The notes below the pieces were generated by a model, which saw only the letters and a program-made list of their open reading frames with translations, was not told the DNA's origin and did no database searches. 53,954 bases of DNA from an uncultured Lachnospiraceae bacterium (lineage in GTDB: Bacteria > Bacillota > Clostridia > Lachnospirales > Lachnospiraceae): positions 1 to 53,954 of the forward strand of contig CANQVH010000019.1 of assembly GCA_947627245.1 (NCBI GenBank), in the 5' to 3' direction. Below are positions 9,164 through 16,930 of this stretch, one piece after another; within the stretch, counting starts at the first letter, position 1, and every line of letters begins with the position of its first letter. Both the position numbers and the translations under genes were made by a program.

Positions 9164-10438
9164 TCATGACGTTGCTTTCGTAATTTTAACAAGACGGATC
9201 ATCTTGTCCTCTACCTTCATGATCTGGAAATGATAACCGCCCGCGGCGACCTCCGCCTGTTCTCCGTCGGCGGGGATACGGTCAAGCCTTGAAATCAGGA
9301 AGCCGTTCAGCGTATCGTATTCCTCTTCGTCGTCCTCCAGCGAAAGTCCGAGTTCCTCTACCACATCGTCGAGCGGCGCCATGCCGTCCATCAGGTACGC
9401 CCCGCTCTCTTCACGACGGATCAGCGGCACCTCGTTGTCGTACTCATCCTGAATATTTCCGACGATCTCCTCCAGAATATCCTCCATCGTCACAAGTCCT
9501 GCCGTCTGGCCGTATTCGTCAACCACGATCACCATCTGAAGCTTCTCGGCCTGCATGCTGCGAAACAGCACATGGATGCCACGCGTCTCCGGGATAAAGC
9601 GCACCTTGCGCAAAAGCTCCGGGATATCGCGGATCTGCCAGTCGTCATACTGCTCCATCGTGTGGAACTTCATCGCGTCCTTGAAATGCAGCACGCCGAT
9701 GATATTGTCGATACTTTCATCATAAACCGGGAAACGCGAATTCGTCTGCTCCACCATGAAGGAGATCGCGTCCCGCAGGTTCGTCGTCCCGCTGATGTCG
9801 ATGATGTTCTTGCGGCGGGTCATGATATCCTCGGCCTTTTTGTCGTCGAGCTCGAAGATATTCTGGATCATCTCCGCCTCTTTCGCATCCAGCACGCCCT
9901 GCTCGTGTCCTTCGTTTACCATCGAGATGATCTCGTCTTCCGTCACTTCCTGCTCAAGCGCATGCGGATCGATCCCGAACAGCCGCGCGAACAGATTTGA
10001 CACAAACGTCAGCACATATGTAAACGGGAACAAAACCGTCATCACCCGGACAGTCATAGAATACCATGCCACCACAAAGCGCCGGGAATATTTCTGCCCC
10101 AGCATCCGGGGAAGCGAATTCCCGATCAGATAGCAGATCACCAGAAGGATCGGCAGCGTCGCATACCATGGAAAAGCCGCGTAAGCGCGCACACCCAGAA
10201 CGCCTGCAAAAATACCTGCGGCCGTGCGCGTCAGCCAGTTCGCGGAGAGCAGCCGTCCGGGACGATCCTTCAAAGCGAGGGGACCGTCCGCATCCCGGCC
10301 CGCCTCTTGGAACGCCGTCTGCAGCTCAGTCTCGGACGTCGCGTCCAGCGCCGCATGAAACACTGTCATAATAAAGTCCAGCAGCAGCAATACCGCCAGA
10401 ACGATTGTACCGGCCCATCGGCCAGTGTCACTGTCCAT
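9164..10438 (-). CDS. CNNM/CorC-type membrane protein with paired CBS domains
   Basis: 424 aa. The N-terminal DUF21 (CNNM) membrane domain has about four hydrophobic segments in the first ~175 residues. It is followed by two CBS domains (about 195-320; EDIMTRRKNIIDI and MVIVVDEYGQTAGLVTMEDI) and a C-terminal CorC_HlyC domain. Members are annotated as hemolysin-like; several export or exchange Mg2+ or other divalent cations, with CBS domains sensing nucleotides. AAGGAG precedes the ATG by 11 nt. It has its own promoter at 10490-10518. Confidence 0.88.
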   Translation of the reverse strand: MDSDTGRWAGTIVLAVLLLLDFIMTVFHAALDATSETELQTAFQEAGRDADGPLALKDRPGRLLSANWLTRTAAGIFAGVLGVRAYAAFPWYATLPILLVICYLIGNSLPRMLGQKYSRRFVVAWYSMTVRVMTVLFPFTYVLTFVSNLFARLFGIDPHALEQEVTEDEIISMVNEGHEQGVLDAKEAEMIQNIFELDDKKAEDIMTRRKNIIDISGTTNLRDAISFMVEQTNSRFPVYDESIDNIIGVLHFKDAMKFHTMEQYDDWQIRDIPELLRKVRFIPETRGIHVLFRSMQAEKLQMVIVVDEYGQTAGLVTMEDILEEIVGNIQDEYDNEVPLIRREESGAYLMDGMAPLDDVVEELGLSLEDDEEEYDTLNGFLISRLDRIPADGEQAEVAAGGYHFQIMKVEDKMIRLVKITKATS

Positions 10439-10489
10439 AAAATGTAATACTCCTTAAAATAAAACGTAGAACTTCAAGTACATTGATTT

Positions 10490-10518
10490 AATATAACATC
10501 TTCGCCTTTGTTCGTCAA
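10490..10518 (-). promoter_or_regulatory. Sigma-A promoter of the CNNM/CBS gene
   Basis: TTGACG (10513-10518), 17-bp spacer, TATATT (10490-10495) on the minus strand, in the gap after mazF. Confidence 0.75.
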
Positions 10519-10533
10519 GTTTTGATATTCGCC

Positions 10534-10881
10534 CTATGTAAGCAGCTCCAGACTGACCTGAAGGGCTTTGTCTACCCGTTCCAGCATCTCCATATCCAGA
10601 TGGCACACCCGATCCTTCAGCCGTCGTTTGTCGATCGTGCGCAGTTGCTCCAACAGGATCACGGAATCCCGCACGATCTGGTAGCGCCCGGATTCGATCT
10701 CAACATGCGTCGGCAGCTTCGCCTTATTCATCTTCGACGTAATAGCCGCGCAGATCACGGTTGGGCTGTGTCGGTTCCCTACGTCATTTTGAATGATAAG
10801 TACGGGACGCACGCCGCCCTGCTCCGAGCCGACTACCGGCCTGAGATCTGCATAAAAGATATCGCCTCTTCTGATATTCAC
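10534..10881 (-). CDS. mazF: MazF/NdoA family mRNA endoribonuclease toxin
   Basis: 115 aa PemK/MazF protein starting [13 protein letters not shown], with the conserved [14 protein letters not shown] strand and [16 protein letters not shown] region of NdoA-type single-strand RNA cleaving toxins. The start is GTG after CGGAGTG. In Firmicutes this gene normally follows alr with an ndoAI/mazE antitoxin gene between them. Here no antitoxin reading frame is visible, and the gap to alr is filled mainly by the 414-bp repeat at 10973-11386. The antitoxin may be encoded elsewhere or be absent. Confidence 0.92.
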   Translation of the reverse strand: MNIRRGDIFYADLRPVVGSEQGGVRPVLIIQNDVGNRHSPTVICAAITSKMNKAKLPTHVEIESGRYQIVRDSVILLEQLRTIDKRRLKDRVCHLDMEMLERVDKALQVSLELLT

Positions 10882-10972
10882 TTAACTCACACTCCGATAC
10901 AAGGATTTGGATTTTCCGCTTCTTTCCTTTAAGTATCTCCCTGTTTCTTTCGTATATTCATGTGAGTAAAAA

Positions 10973-11386
10973 TTTGTGTATAGTAAACTTCAATATACGG
11001 ACGCCCGACAGGAATTGTCGATGCCAATGCAAACGCGCTTCCGCTCGGATCGGTCACACAGCGGTACTAAGCTCATGCTTTTGCATTCGCTAAGTACCGG
11101 CGGCCCGGGGCGGTTTGCCCTTGGCATCGCAATTCCCTGTTCGGGCTGTGCGTAGTCTGCGAACGGAACAGCCGCAAAAGAGTCGGATGCTGCCTGCCCG
11201 CAAGCAAACGATAGGCAGTTTGACGCAGATTCGCGAGCATAGCGACAACTGTCGGAGCATGTTTGAGCGAAGCGAGTTTGCGGAGACAGTTGTCAATAAG
11301 CGGCGGAGCGAATCAAGGAGAACAACTTGTTTGCGGTGGACAGGCACATCGGCTCTTGCGGCGTCCGGTGGTTCACTAAACACAAA
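10973..11386. mobile_element. MITE-like palindromic repeat element, 414 bp
   Basis: This non-coding block fills most of the 506-bp gap between mazF and alr. The ends are inverted repeats: TTTGTGTATAGTAAAC (10973-10988) and GTTCACTAAACACAAA (11371-11386), 14 of 16 matching. Inside lie nested inverted repeats: 11003-11027 with 11120-11146, a palindrome around CGGTACT...AGTACCG (about 11062-11099), and GACAACTGTC/GACAGTTGTC (11243-11295). A 27-bp block (11341-11367) is identical, in inverse orientation, to 38132-38158. No transposase is present. The right end stops one base from the alr stop codon. Confidence 0.7.
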
Positions 11387-11387
11387 C

Positions 11388-12509
11388 TTAGTCGATATAC
11401 ACCCGCGGCACCCTCTTCCCGATGTCGCAGACAAATTCGTATGGAAAACGTCCGGAAAGCGCGTCCAGCTCTTCGATCGTAATTTGTGCATCCCCGTCGC
11501 GCCCCAGCAGCGTCACCTCGTCGAGCGGCTCCGCCTCAATCTCGGACACATCCACCATGAACTGATCCATACAGACACGGCCGAGGATCGGCGCACGCCT
11601 GCCTCGGATCAGGACATATCCTTTGCTGCTGAGGCTTCTTGGATAGCCGTCGCCGTACCCGACCGGAATCGTCGCCACACGCATTTGGCGCGGTGTCACA
11701 AACGTACCTCCGTAACTGATCGGTGTGCCTTTCTCTAAAGTCTTAATATAGACGATATGCGATTTCAGCTCCATCGCCGGACTGAGCACAAAGCCCCGGT
11801 TCATCTCATCGGACGGATAGATCCCGTAAATGCTGATCCCGGCGCGCACCAGATCCAGATTCGCCTCCGGAAGCTCCATGATCCCGGCGCTGTTCGAGCA
11901 ATGGCGCAAAAATCCTTGCAGTCCGGCCGCTTCCAGACGGTCACAGAATGCCGAAAATCGACCAAGCTGAGATCTCGCAAAGCTTTTGTCTGTCTCATCC
12001 GCCCGAGCAAAGTGCGTGAACACGCCCTCCACCTGAATATCCGGGCAGGAAGCGATACGGACGGCTTCCTCAAGACCCTCATCGTTATCCGCTACGCCGA
12101 TCCGCGACATTCCGGTGTCCACCGCAAGGTGAACCGGAGCCTTTACTCCGACGCTTTTGGCCGCATCCGAAAATTCGCGTGCCATCCCGGCCGTAAAAAT
12201 CGTCGGGCGAATCCCGCGCGCCGCCATCTCCGGGTAATCCTCCTCAAAGGTATACCCGAGAATCAGAATCGGCTTCGTGATCCCTGCCTCGCGCAGCTCT
12301 TTTGCCTCGGAAAAGGCCGCAACCGCAAATCCCCAGATGTAATCGCAGGGCTCTGCCATGCGGGCGATCGGAACTGCTCCGTGTCCGTAGCCGTCCGTCT
12401 TGATGACCGCGACCATCCGGACGCCTTCCCTCAGATTTTCTTTCATGCGCCGGAAGTTCTCTGCGATTGCTCCCATATGAATATATGCTGTAATCCTGCC
12501 GTTGCTCAT
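11388..12509 (-). CDS. alr: Alanine racemase
   Basis: 373 aa PLP-dependent fold-III enzyme converting L- to D-alanine for peptidoglycan. The PLP lysine motif AVIKTDGYGHG is near residue 37. The catalytic Tyr motif TPISYGGTF and the CMDQFMVDVS motif are present. Length is typical. GGAGGAG precedes the ATG, and the start overlaps the stop of the NAD(P)HX repair gene by 4 bp (ATGA), so the two are translationally coupled. The promoter is probably that of rex, upstream. Confidence 0.96.
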   Translation of the reverse strand: MSNGRITAYIHMGAIAENFRRMKENLREGVRMVAVIKTDGYGHGAVPIARMAEPCDYIWGFAVAAFSEAKELREAGITKPILILGYTFEEDYPEMAARGIRPTIFTAGMAREFSDAAKSVGVKAPVHLAVDTGMSRIGVADNDEGLEEAVRIASCPDIQVEGVFTHFARADETDKSFARSQLGRFSAFCDRLEAAGLQGFLRHCSNSAGIMELPEANLDLVRAGISIYGIYPSDEMNRGFVLSPAMELKSHIVYIKTLEKGTPISYGGTFVTPRQMRVATIPVGYGDGYPRSLSSKGYVLIRGRRAPILGRVCMDQFMVDVSEIEAEPLDEVTLLGRDGDAQITIEELDALSGRFPYEFVCDIGKRVPRVYID

Positions 12510-14032
12510 TCTTCTTTTCTCTCCTCCGTATCGTTGATCCGCTTCAGCACCTCACCGATCTGGTCTGCGATATCGCGCGCGATCATGCTGTACGCGCTGT
12601 GCTTCTCCTGCGCCGCGTCGCCTGCAAGTCCGTGCAGATACACGCCGAGCGCCGCCGCATCGAACGGCGGCATCTTCTGCGCCAACAGCCCGCAGATCAT
12701 GCCGGTCAGGATATCTCCGGAGCCGCCGACCGCCATCCCGTTGTTTCCGGAAGTATTCACATAGACTCGCGATCCGTCCGAAACGACCGTCCTCGCATCC
12801 TTCAGCGCGCAGACCACACCGTACTCCCGCGCAAACTGCCTTGCCGTCCGCAGAATATCCTCCAAGATCTCCTCCTTCGTATTGTCCGTCAGTCGCATCA
12901 TTTCCCCGATATGCGGCGTCAGGATTACGGAAGCCTCTGTCTCATACAGAAGATGCGGCTGCCTCGACAGCAGATTCAGCCCGTCCGCATCAATTACAAG
13001 CGGCTTCTTGTACTCCGAGAGCACCGCCGCAAGAATCTCCTCCTGCAGCCGACCCGTTCCAAAGCCCGGACCGATCCCCGCCACATCGGACCAGTCAAGC
13101 GCCTCCTCAAGCTCCTTTGCCGGAAAACGACCGTCGGAGCCTTCATCGCGATATGTTGTGACGATCGCCTCCGGAAGACAGGTCTGTATGATCTCTCGGT
13201 TGCACTCCGTGGTAAACACGCGCACCAATCCGCTTCCGCTTCGATACGCCGCCGTCGCGCAGAGGCATGCGGCCCCGCTCATTCCGCGGCTTCCCGCGAT
13301 CAGAAGCACCTTTCCGTATGTCCCTTTGTTCGAGTAAGGCCTGCGCCTCGCAATTCTTGCAAGATCCTCCTCTCCGTAGGTGAAAACATTCGGAATTCCT
13401 CTCTGGAAGCGGTCTGCCGTGATCCCGATATCCCTCCGTACCACTCTCCCGCAATATTCCGTGCCGGGGAACAGTACCTGTCCGATCTTCCGGTACGCAA
13501 AGGTGACGGTGAGGTCTGCCTGCACCGCCAGTCCCAATATCTTACCCGTATCTGTGCTCACACCGGACGGAATGTCCACCGCCACTTTGAACGCGGATTG
13601 CTGATTGATCCAGTCAATGATCTGCGCATATCTTCCCTGCGCGTCTCTTGACATGCCGATGCCGAAAATGGCGTCTACTATAACAGTATATTCGCGCTGC
13701 ATGAAATTACTGCTGATTTTTATTCCGCAATTTTCGCAGATCTGTCTCTGCGCCGCGGTTTCCTCTGTCATCGAATCCTCGTTCCCGACGAAAGCAATCG
13801 TCACGCGCACGCCGCGCTCGTCGAGCAGCCGTGCGACCGCGAATCCGTCCCCTCCGTTGTTTCCGGAGCCGCAGACCACAAGCACCGACCGAAGATCGCA
13901 GCCAGAACGGCAGATCTCATCGGCGACCGAAAGGGCTGCGCGCTCCATCAGAACAAGCGAAGGAATCCCAATCTTTTCAATTGTGTCGCTGTCGCAGTGC
14001 TTCATCTGCTCTGCACTTAGCAGAAACTCCAT
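12506..14032 (-). CDS. nnr: Bifunctional NAD(P)HX epimerase/dehydratase
   Basis: 508 aa fusion. The N-terminal YjeF-type epimerase domain (about 1-215; GSGNNGGDGFAVARLL) interconverts the R and S forms of hydrated NAD(P)H. The C-terminal ribokinase-like ADP-dependent dehydratase (about 225-500; GSRGMSGAACL, AVGGSGDILTGMICGLL) restores NAD(P)H. It is a metabolite repair enzyme of the cytoplasm. GGAGG precedes the ATG. It lies between rex and alr on the same strand, and a redox repressor next to a nicotinamide repair enzyme is a sensible pairing. Confidence 0.95.
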   Translation of the reverse strand: MEFLLSAEQMKHCDSDTIEKIGIPSLVLMERAALSVADEICRSGCDLRSVLVVCGSGNNGGDGFAVARLLDERGVRVTIAFVGNEDSMTEETAAQRQICENCGIKISSNFMQREYTVIVDAIFGIGMSRDAQGRYAQIIDWINQQSAFKVAVDIPSGVSTDTGKILGLAVQADLTVTFAYRKIGQVLFPGTEYCGRVVRRDIGITADRFQRGIPNVFTYGEEDLARIARRRPYSNKGTYGKVLLIAGSRGMSGAACLCATAAYRSGSGLVRVFTTECNREIIQTCLPEAIVTTYRDEGSDGRFPAKELEEALDWSDVAGIGPGFGTGRLQEEILAAVLSEYKKPLVIDADGLNLLSRQPHLLYETEASVILTPHIGEMMRLTDNTKEEILEDILRTARQFAREYGVVCALKDARTVVSDGSRVYVNTSGNNGMAVGGSGDILTGMICGLLAQKMPPFDAAALGVYLHGLAGDAAQEKHSAYSMIARDIADQIGEVLKRINDTEERKEE

Positions 14033-14060
14033 CTATACCCGCCTCCTCTCCATGACATTC

Positions 14061-14097
14061 CACCTGTCGGCAATATATGTCAGAAAGCCGGCAGATG
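14061..14097. other. Intergenic hairpin between rex and nnr
   Basis: CACCTGTCGGC (14061-14071) pairs with GCCGGCAGATG (14087-14097), 11 positions with wobbles, around a 15-nt loop. No T-run follows, so read-through into nnr is expected. It may tune processing or partial termination in the rex-nnr-alr transcript. Confidence 0.45.
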
Positions 14098-14124
14098 TCT
14101 ATTCTCCACCGCCGGCCTTCGCTT

Positions 14125-14763
14125 TTATTCCGTATGTTCTGAATGATTCAGATTGTAGGAAAGCTGCATCAGGCTCTCCGAGAGATGCACGTTCTCAACG
14201 ATAACATTGGGCGGAACATGCAGATCCGTGTGTGCAAAATTCCAGATCGCCTTTATTCCGTTCTCCACAAGGATCGGGGCAATCACCTCTGCCCCGCTCT
14301 TCGGGAGCGTAAGGGCCGCAATCTGTATCTCGTGCTCACGGATGAACTGCGGCAGCTCGTCCGTCATACGAATCTCGATTCCCCGGACCGTGCGGCCGCA
14401 CAGCTTCGGATTCACATCAAAAAGCCCTTTGATCCGAAATCCGCGCTTCTCAAATTTCACATAGTTGGCAAGAGCCTGCCCCAGATTACCCGCTCCGACA
14501 ATGATCATGTTGTACACCTTGTCGAGCCCGAGGATCTTGCCGATCTCATTATACAGATATTTCACATTGTAGCCGTAGCCCTGCTGACCAAATCCGCCGA
14601 AATTATTCAGATCCTGACGAATCTGGGACGCGGTGACTCCCATCAGCTCACTCAGCTCGCCGGACGAAATCCGCTCCACCTTCTTTTCAAGCAGATCGCC
14701 CAGATATCGGTAATAACGCGGCAGGCGTTTGACTACCACTTTCGAAATTTCACGATCCTCCAC
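14125..14763 (-). CDS. rex: Redox-sensing transcriptional repressor Rex
   Basis: 212 aa. The N-terminal winged helix (about 10-80; GVTASQIRQDLNNFGGFGQQ) binds operators. The C-terminal Rossmann domain (IIVGAGNLGQAL) senses the NADH/NAD+ ratio. Rex represses fermentation and electron-transfer genes when NAD+ is high. The start is GTG with AGAGGG 6 nt before. It is first gene of the unit running toward nnr and alr. No clear Rex box (TTGTTAAN4TTAACAA) is visible in its own promoter, so autoregulation is not supported here. Confidence 0.96.
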   Translation of the reverse strand: MEDREISKVVVKRLPRYYRYLGDLLEKKVERISSGELSELMGVTASQIRQDLNNFGGFGQQGYGYNVKYLYNEIGKILGLDKVYNMIIVGAGNLGQALANYVKFEKRGFRIKGLFDVNPKLCGRTVRGIEIRMTDELPQFIREHEIQIAALTLPKSGAEVIAPILVENGIKAIWNFAHTDLHVPPNVIVENVHLSESLMQLSYNLNHSEHTE

Positions 14764-14815
14764 AATTTTCCCTCTTTTTCATGCAAGAAATAATGTAATA
14801 ATACAGGCGGAAACT

Positions 14816-14844
14816 ATTATAACCGCTTGTCTATTTTTTGTCAA
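14816..14844 (-). promoter_or_regulatory. Consensus sigma-A promoter of the rex operon
   Basis: Perfect TTGACA (14839-14844), 17-bp spacer and TATAAT (14816-14821) on the minus strand. It sits 15 bp downstream of the potassium channel stop codon. Confidence 0.9.
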
Positions 14845-14858
14845 TCACGTTGTCTGCA

Positions 14859-16064
14859 TCACAACCGTATCATCTTCGCGTCCGCAATGTTTTTCCTCGT
14901 ACACAGAAATACTTCGTCCTTCTCCTTCAGCACCGTGTCGCCCTTCGGAACAAGAGGATCACCGTTCCTGCGGATCATGACGATCAACGTCTGTCGCGAC
15001 AGATCAAGGTCCCGGATCCTGCAGCCGTTCCACGGATGATGCTCTCCGAGAATAATCTCGCGCAGGGTGAGGCTGCTGCGGTCCGCGCTTGACTCTGCAC
15101 TGATCACCGCCACATCTCCCTCTCCGATCACCGTGTTCCCTTCCGGCGCAAGCATCGAACCGTCCGGCCGCTGGATCATTGCGAGGAAAAGTCCCGGCGG
15201 AATGTCAAGCTCACATACCTTCCGCCCGATCCACGGATGCTTTGCCCCGATCCCGAGCCGCACGAAGCGCATTTCTTCATTCAGCAGATAATTCGCCGAC
15301 TCCCGGATCATCGCGTACTGCTCGACGAAGCCGGCCGACAAAATACCGGTAGGAATCGCCACCATGCCAACGCCCAGAAACGTGATGATGATGCCGAAAA
15401 TGCGCCCCGCCGCCGTGACCGGGTAAATGTCACCGTATCCGACCGTCAACAGCGTGGACACTGACCACCAAAAGCCGGAAAACGCATTTTTGAATACCTC
15501 CGGCTGAGCCTCATGCTCCAGCCCGTACATGCAAAGCGAAGACGCCGTCATCAGGATCAAAATAATCAGAACCGACGACACGATCTGGCCCCTTTTTCGC
15601 CGAAGCACGTCCGAAATAACATTGAACGCGTCGTAGTAGCGGTTGACCCGGAACAGCCGCAGAATGCGGATCACACGGAACATGCGAAATGCCACGATCC
15701 CCGCCGGGAAAAAGACCGGCAGATAGAACGGAAGAAACGACAACAGATCGATGATCCCGGTAAAGGAAAAGATATATCTCCACCGCGCTTTTTGCGGAGT
15801 CATCTGCGGATACAGATACTCTGCCGTCCAGACGCGCAGCGCGTACTCGACCGTGAACCCGACCACCGTGACGCATTCCAGCGTATGGAGCAGCCATTTG
15901 CAATCCGCCGACACCTCAAAGGTGTCAAAGATCGCGATAAACAGGTTGCACAGGATTGCGACCGTCATCAGCACATCAAACAGAATGCTCGGGAAATCCC
16001 CGGCATTGCCGATCTGGATGATATCAAAGATTCGCTTTTTCTTCTGCTTCAATTGATTTCGCAT
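14859..16064 (-). CDS. Voltage-gated-type potassium channel with two TrkA-C (RCK_C) domains
   Basis: 401 aa. Six membrane segments in the first ~245 residues include an Arg-rich S4 (FRMFRVIRILRLFRVNRY), a pore loop with selectivity filter TVGYGD (207-212) and a long S6. Two consecutive RCK_C-like ligand modules follow: MRFVRLGIGAKHPWIGRKV onward, and LREIILGEHHPWNGCRI onward. No RCK_N Rossmann domain is present. It probably forms a tetrameric K+ channel in the cytoplasmic membrane; the ligand is not known. AAGGGG lies 7 nt before the ATG. Confidence 0.9.
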   Translation of the reverse strand: MRNQLKQKKKRIFDIIQIGNAGDFPSILFDVLMTVAILCNLFIAIFDTFEVSADCKWLLHTLECVTVVGFTVEYALRVWTAEYLYPQMTPQKARWRYIFSFTGIIDLLSFLPFYLPVFFPAGIVAFRMFRVIRILRLFRVNRYYDAFNVISDVLRRKRGQIVSSVLIILILMTASSLCMYGLEHEAQPEVFKNAFSGFWWSVSTLLTVGYGDIYPVTAAGRIFGIIITFLGVGMVAIPTGILSAGFVEQYAMIRESANYLLNEEMRFVRLGIGAKHPWIGRKVCELDIPPGLFLAMIQRPDGSMLAPEGNTVIGEGDVAVISAESSADRSSLTLREIILGEHHPWNGCRIRDLDLSRQTLIVMIRRNGDPLVPKGDTVLKEKDEVFLCTRKNIADAKMIRL

Positions 16065-16098
16065 ACATGAGCCCCTTTTTCTCTGTCGCCGCTATCGT

Positions 16099-16500
16099 CT
16101 ATTTCGCCACATTCAGCTTCGCCATCAAAGCCTCCTGAAGCACCTGAGAAAAGTTGACGCCTTGCTTTATCGCCGCTTCATTCAGCCATTCCGGTATGCT
16201 GAGCGTCTTCTTTACTGCACGCGAGCAATTTCGTCTGCGGTACTCCATCAGATCAAATTCGACTACCACGAGAAAACCGTCCTGTTCAACGACAACCGCA
16301 TCCGGCTCGGAAGCCTGAGGGATCTCCTCCCCCTCATCCTCCATTGTCGTGATTGATAGTCCGAGTGCGTCTACCGCCATCTCATACGCCTCATGCATAT
16401 CATCGCCCTGTGTCATACATTCAGGAATATCCGGAAATGTTACCCAAAAACCACCCTCTTCCGCCCTGTGAAAAACTGCCGGGTAAAATAGTCTGTTCAT
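16099..16500 (-). CDS. hicB: HicB family antitoxin
   Basis: 133 aa from the ATG at 16500, preceded by GGAGG; an earlier in-frame ATG at 16524 is less well placed. The N-terminal HicB domain (FHRAEEGGFWVTFPDIPECMT) is followed by a C-terminal ribbon-helix-helix segment (KKTLSIPEWLNEAAIK...) that should bind the operator. It neutralises HicA, encoded 29 bp upstream on the same strand. The order toxin-antitoxin is typical of hicAB. Confidence 0.93.
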   Translation of the reverse strand: MNRLFYPAVFHRAEEGGFWVTFPDIPECMTQGDDMHEAYEMAVDALGLSITTMEDEGEEIPQASEPDAVVVEQDGFLVVVEFDLMEYRRRNCSRAVKKTLSIPEWLNEAAIKQGVNFSQVLQEALMAKLNVAK

Positions 16501-16529
16501 ACATGAAACCTCCATCTTTCCCATAAGAT

Positions 16530-16718
16530 TTATTTCAGTCCTGCCTGCCCGAGTATCGCTTGCTCCATTCCTTTTTTCAGTTCACGTGAATGAAACGGAA
16601 CAATCACAGTTTTCCCGGTTTCCGTGTTTTTTAGCTTTATGTGTGATCCGTTCTGTCCGACTTCACGGAACCCGTTTTTCTTTAGGAGTCTAATGATCTC
16701 CCTCGGCGTCATGGGCAT
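16530..16718 (-). CDS. hicA: HicA family mRNA interferase toxin
   Basis: 62 aa double-stranded-RNA-binding-like toxin. The catalytic His is in NGSHIKL (H26). The N-terminus MTPREIIRLLKKNGF is typical of the family. HicA cleaves mRNA on or off the ribosome when HicB is degraded. GAGGAG lies 9 nt before the first ATG; a second ATG two codons later is also possible. First gene of hicAB. Confidence 0.93.
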   Translation of the reverse strand: MPMTPREIIRLLKKNGFREVGQNGSHIKLKNTETGKTVIVPFHSRELKKGMEQAILGQAGLK

Positions 16719-16747
16719 TCGCTGTATCTCCTCTCAATATTTCATAT

Positions 16748-16776
16748 ATATTACCACGTAATAATACGTACGTCAA
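16748..16776 (-). promoter_or_regulatory. hicAB promoter with overlapping palindromic operator
   Basis: TTGACG (16771-16776), 17-bp spacer, TAATAT (16748-16753) on the minus strand. A perfect inverted repeat, TATTAC-N3-GTAATA (16749-16763), covers the -10 box. This fits binding by the ribbon-helix-helix domain of HicB, alone or with HicA. Confidence 0.7.
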
Positions 16777-16812
16777 CACGCTGTTCCCTAAATTTCATCT
16801 TTTATTTCTTTG

Positions 16813-16840
16813 TTGTCTTTTGCCGGATTTTTAGTATAAT
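16813..16840 (+). promoter_or_regulatory. Promoter of the ABC-F gene
   Basis: TTGTCT (16813-16818), 16-bp spacer, TATAAT (16835-16840). The ~85-nt leader downstream contains a 19-codon frame (16875-16934) whose stop overlaps the ABC-F start as ATGA. That frame has no ribosome binding site. Confidence 0.6.
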
Positions 16841-16930
16841 GAGTAAGAAACAGATAAACGCCCGCCCTCGGCAAATGCGCAGAGGTCAGGCATGTAATAA
16901 CCATAAAATGAAATCCAAAGGAGCATCTCG

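Noticed and set aside
10929..10961. Ten-codon minus-strand frame (MNIRKKQGDT) upstream of mazF, resembling its first residues
   Set aside because: Too short, with no ribosome binding site; the resemblance is probably chance, and it cannot be an antitoxin.
14764..14858. Rex operator for autoregulation in the rex promoter region
   Set aside because: No TTGTTAAN4TTAACAA-like palindrome is present around the consensus promoter.
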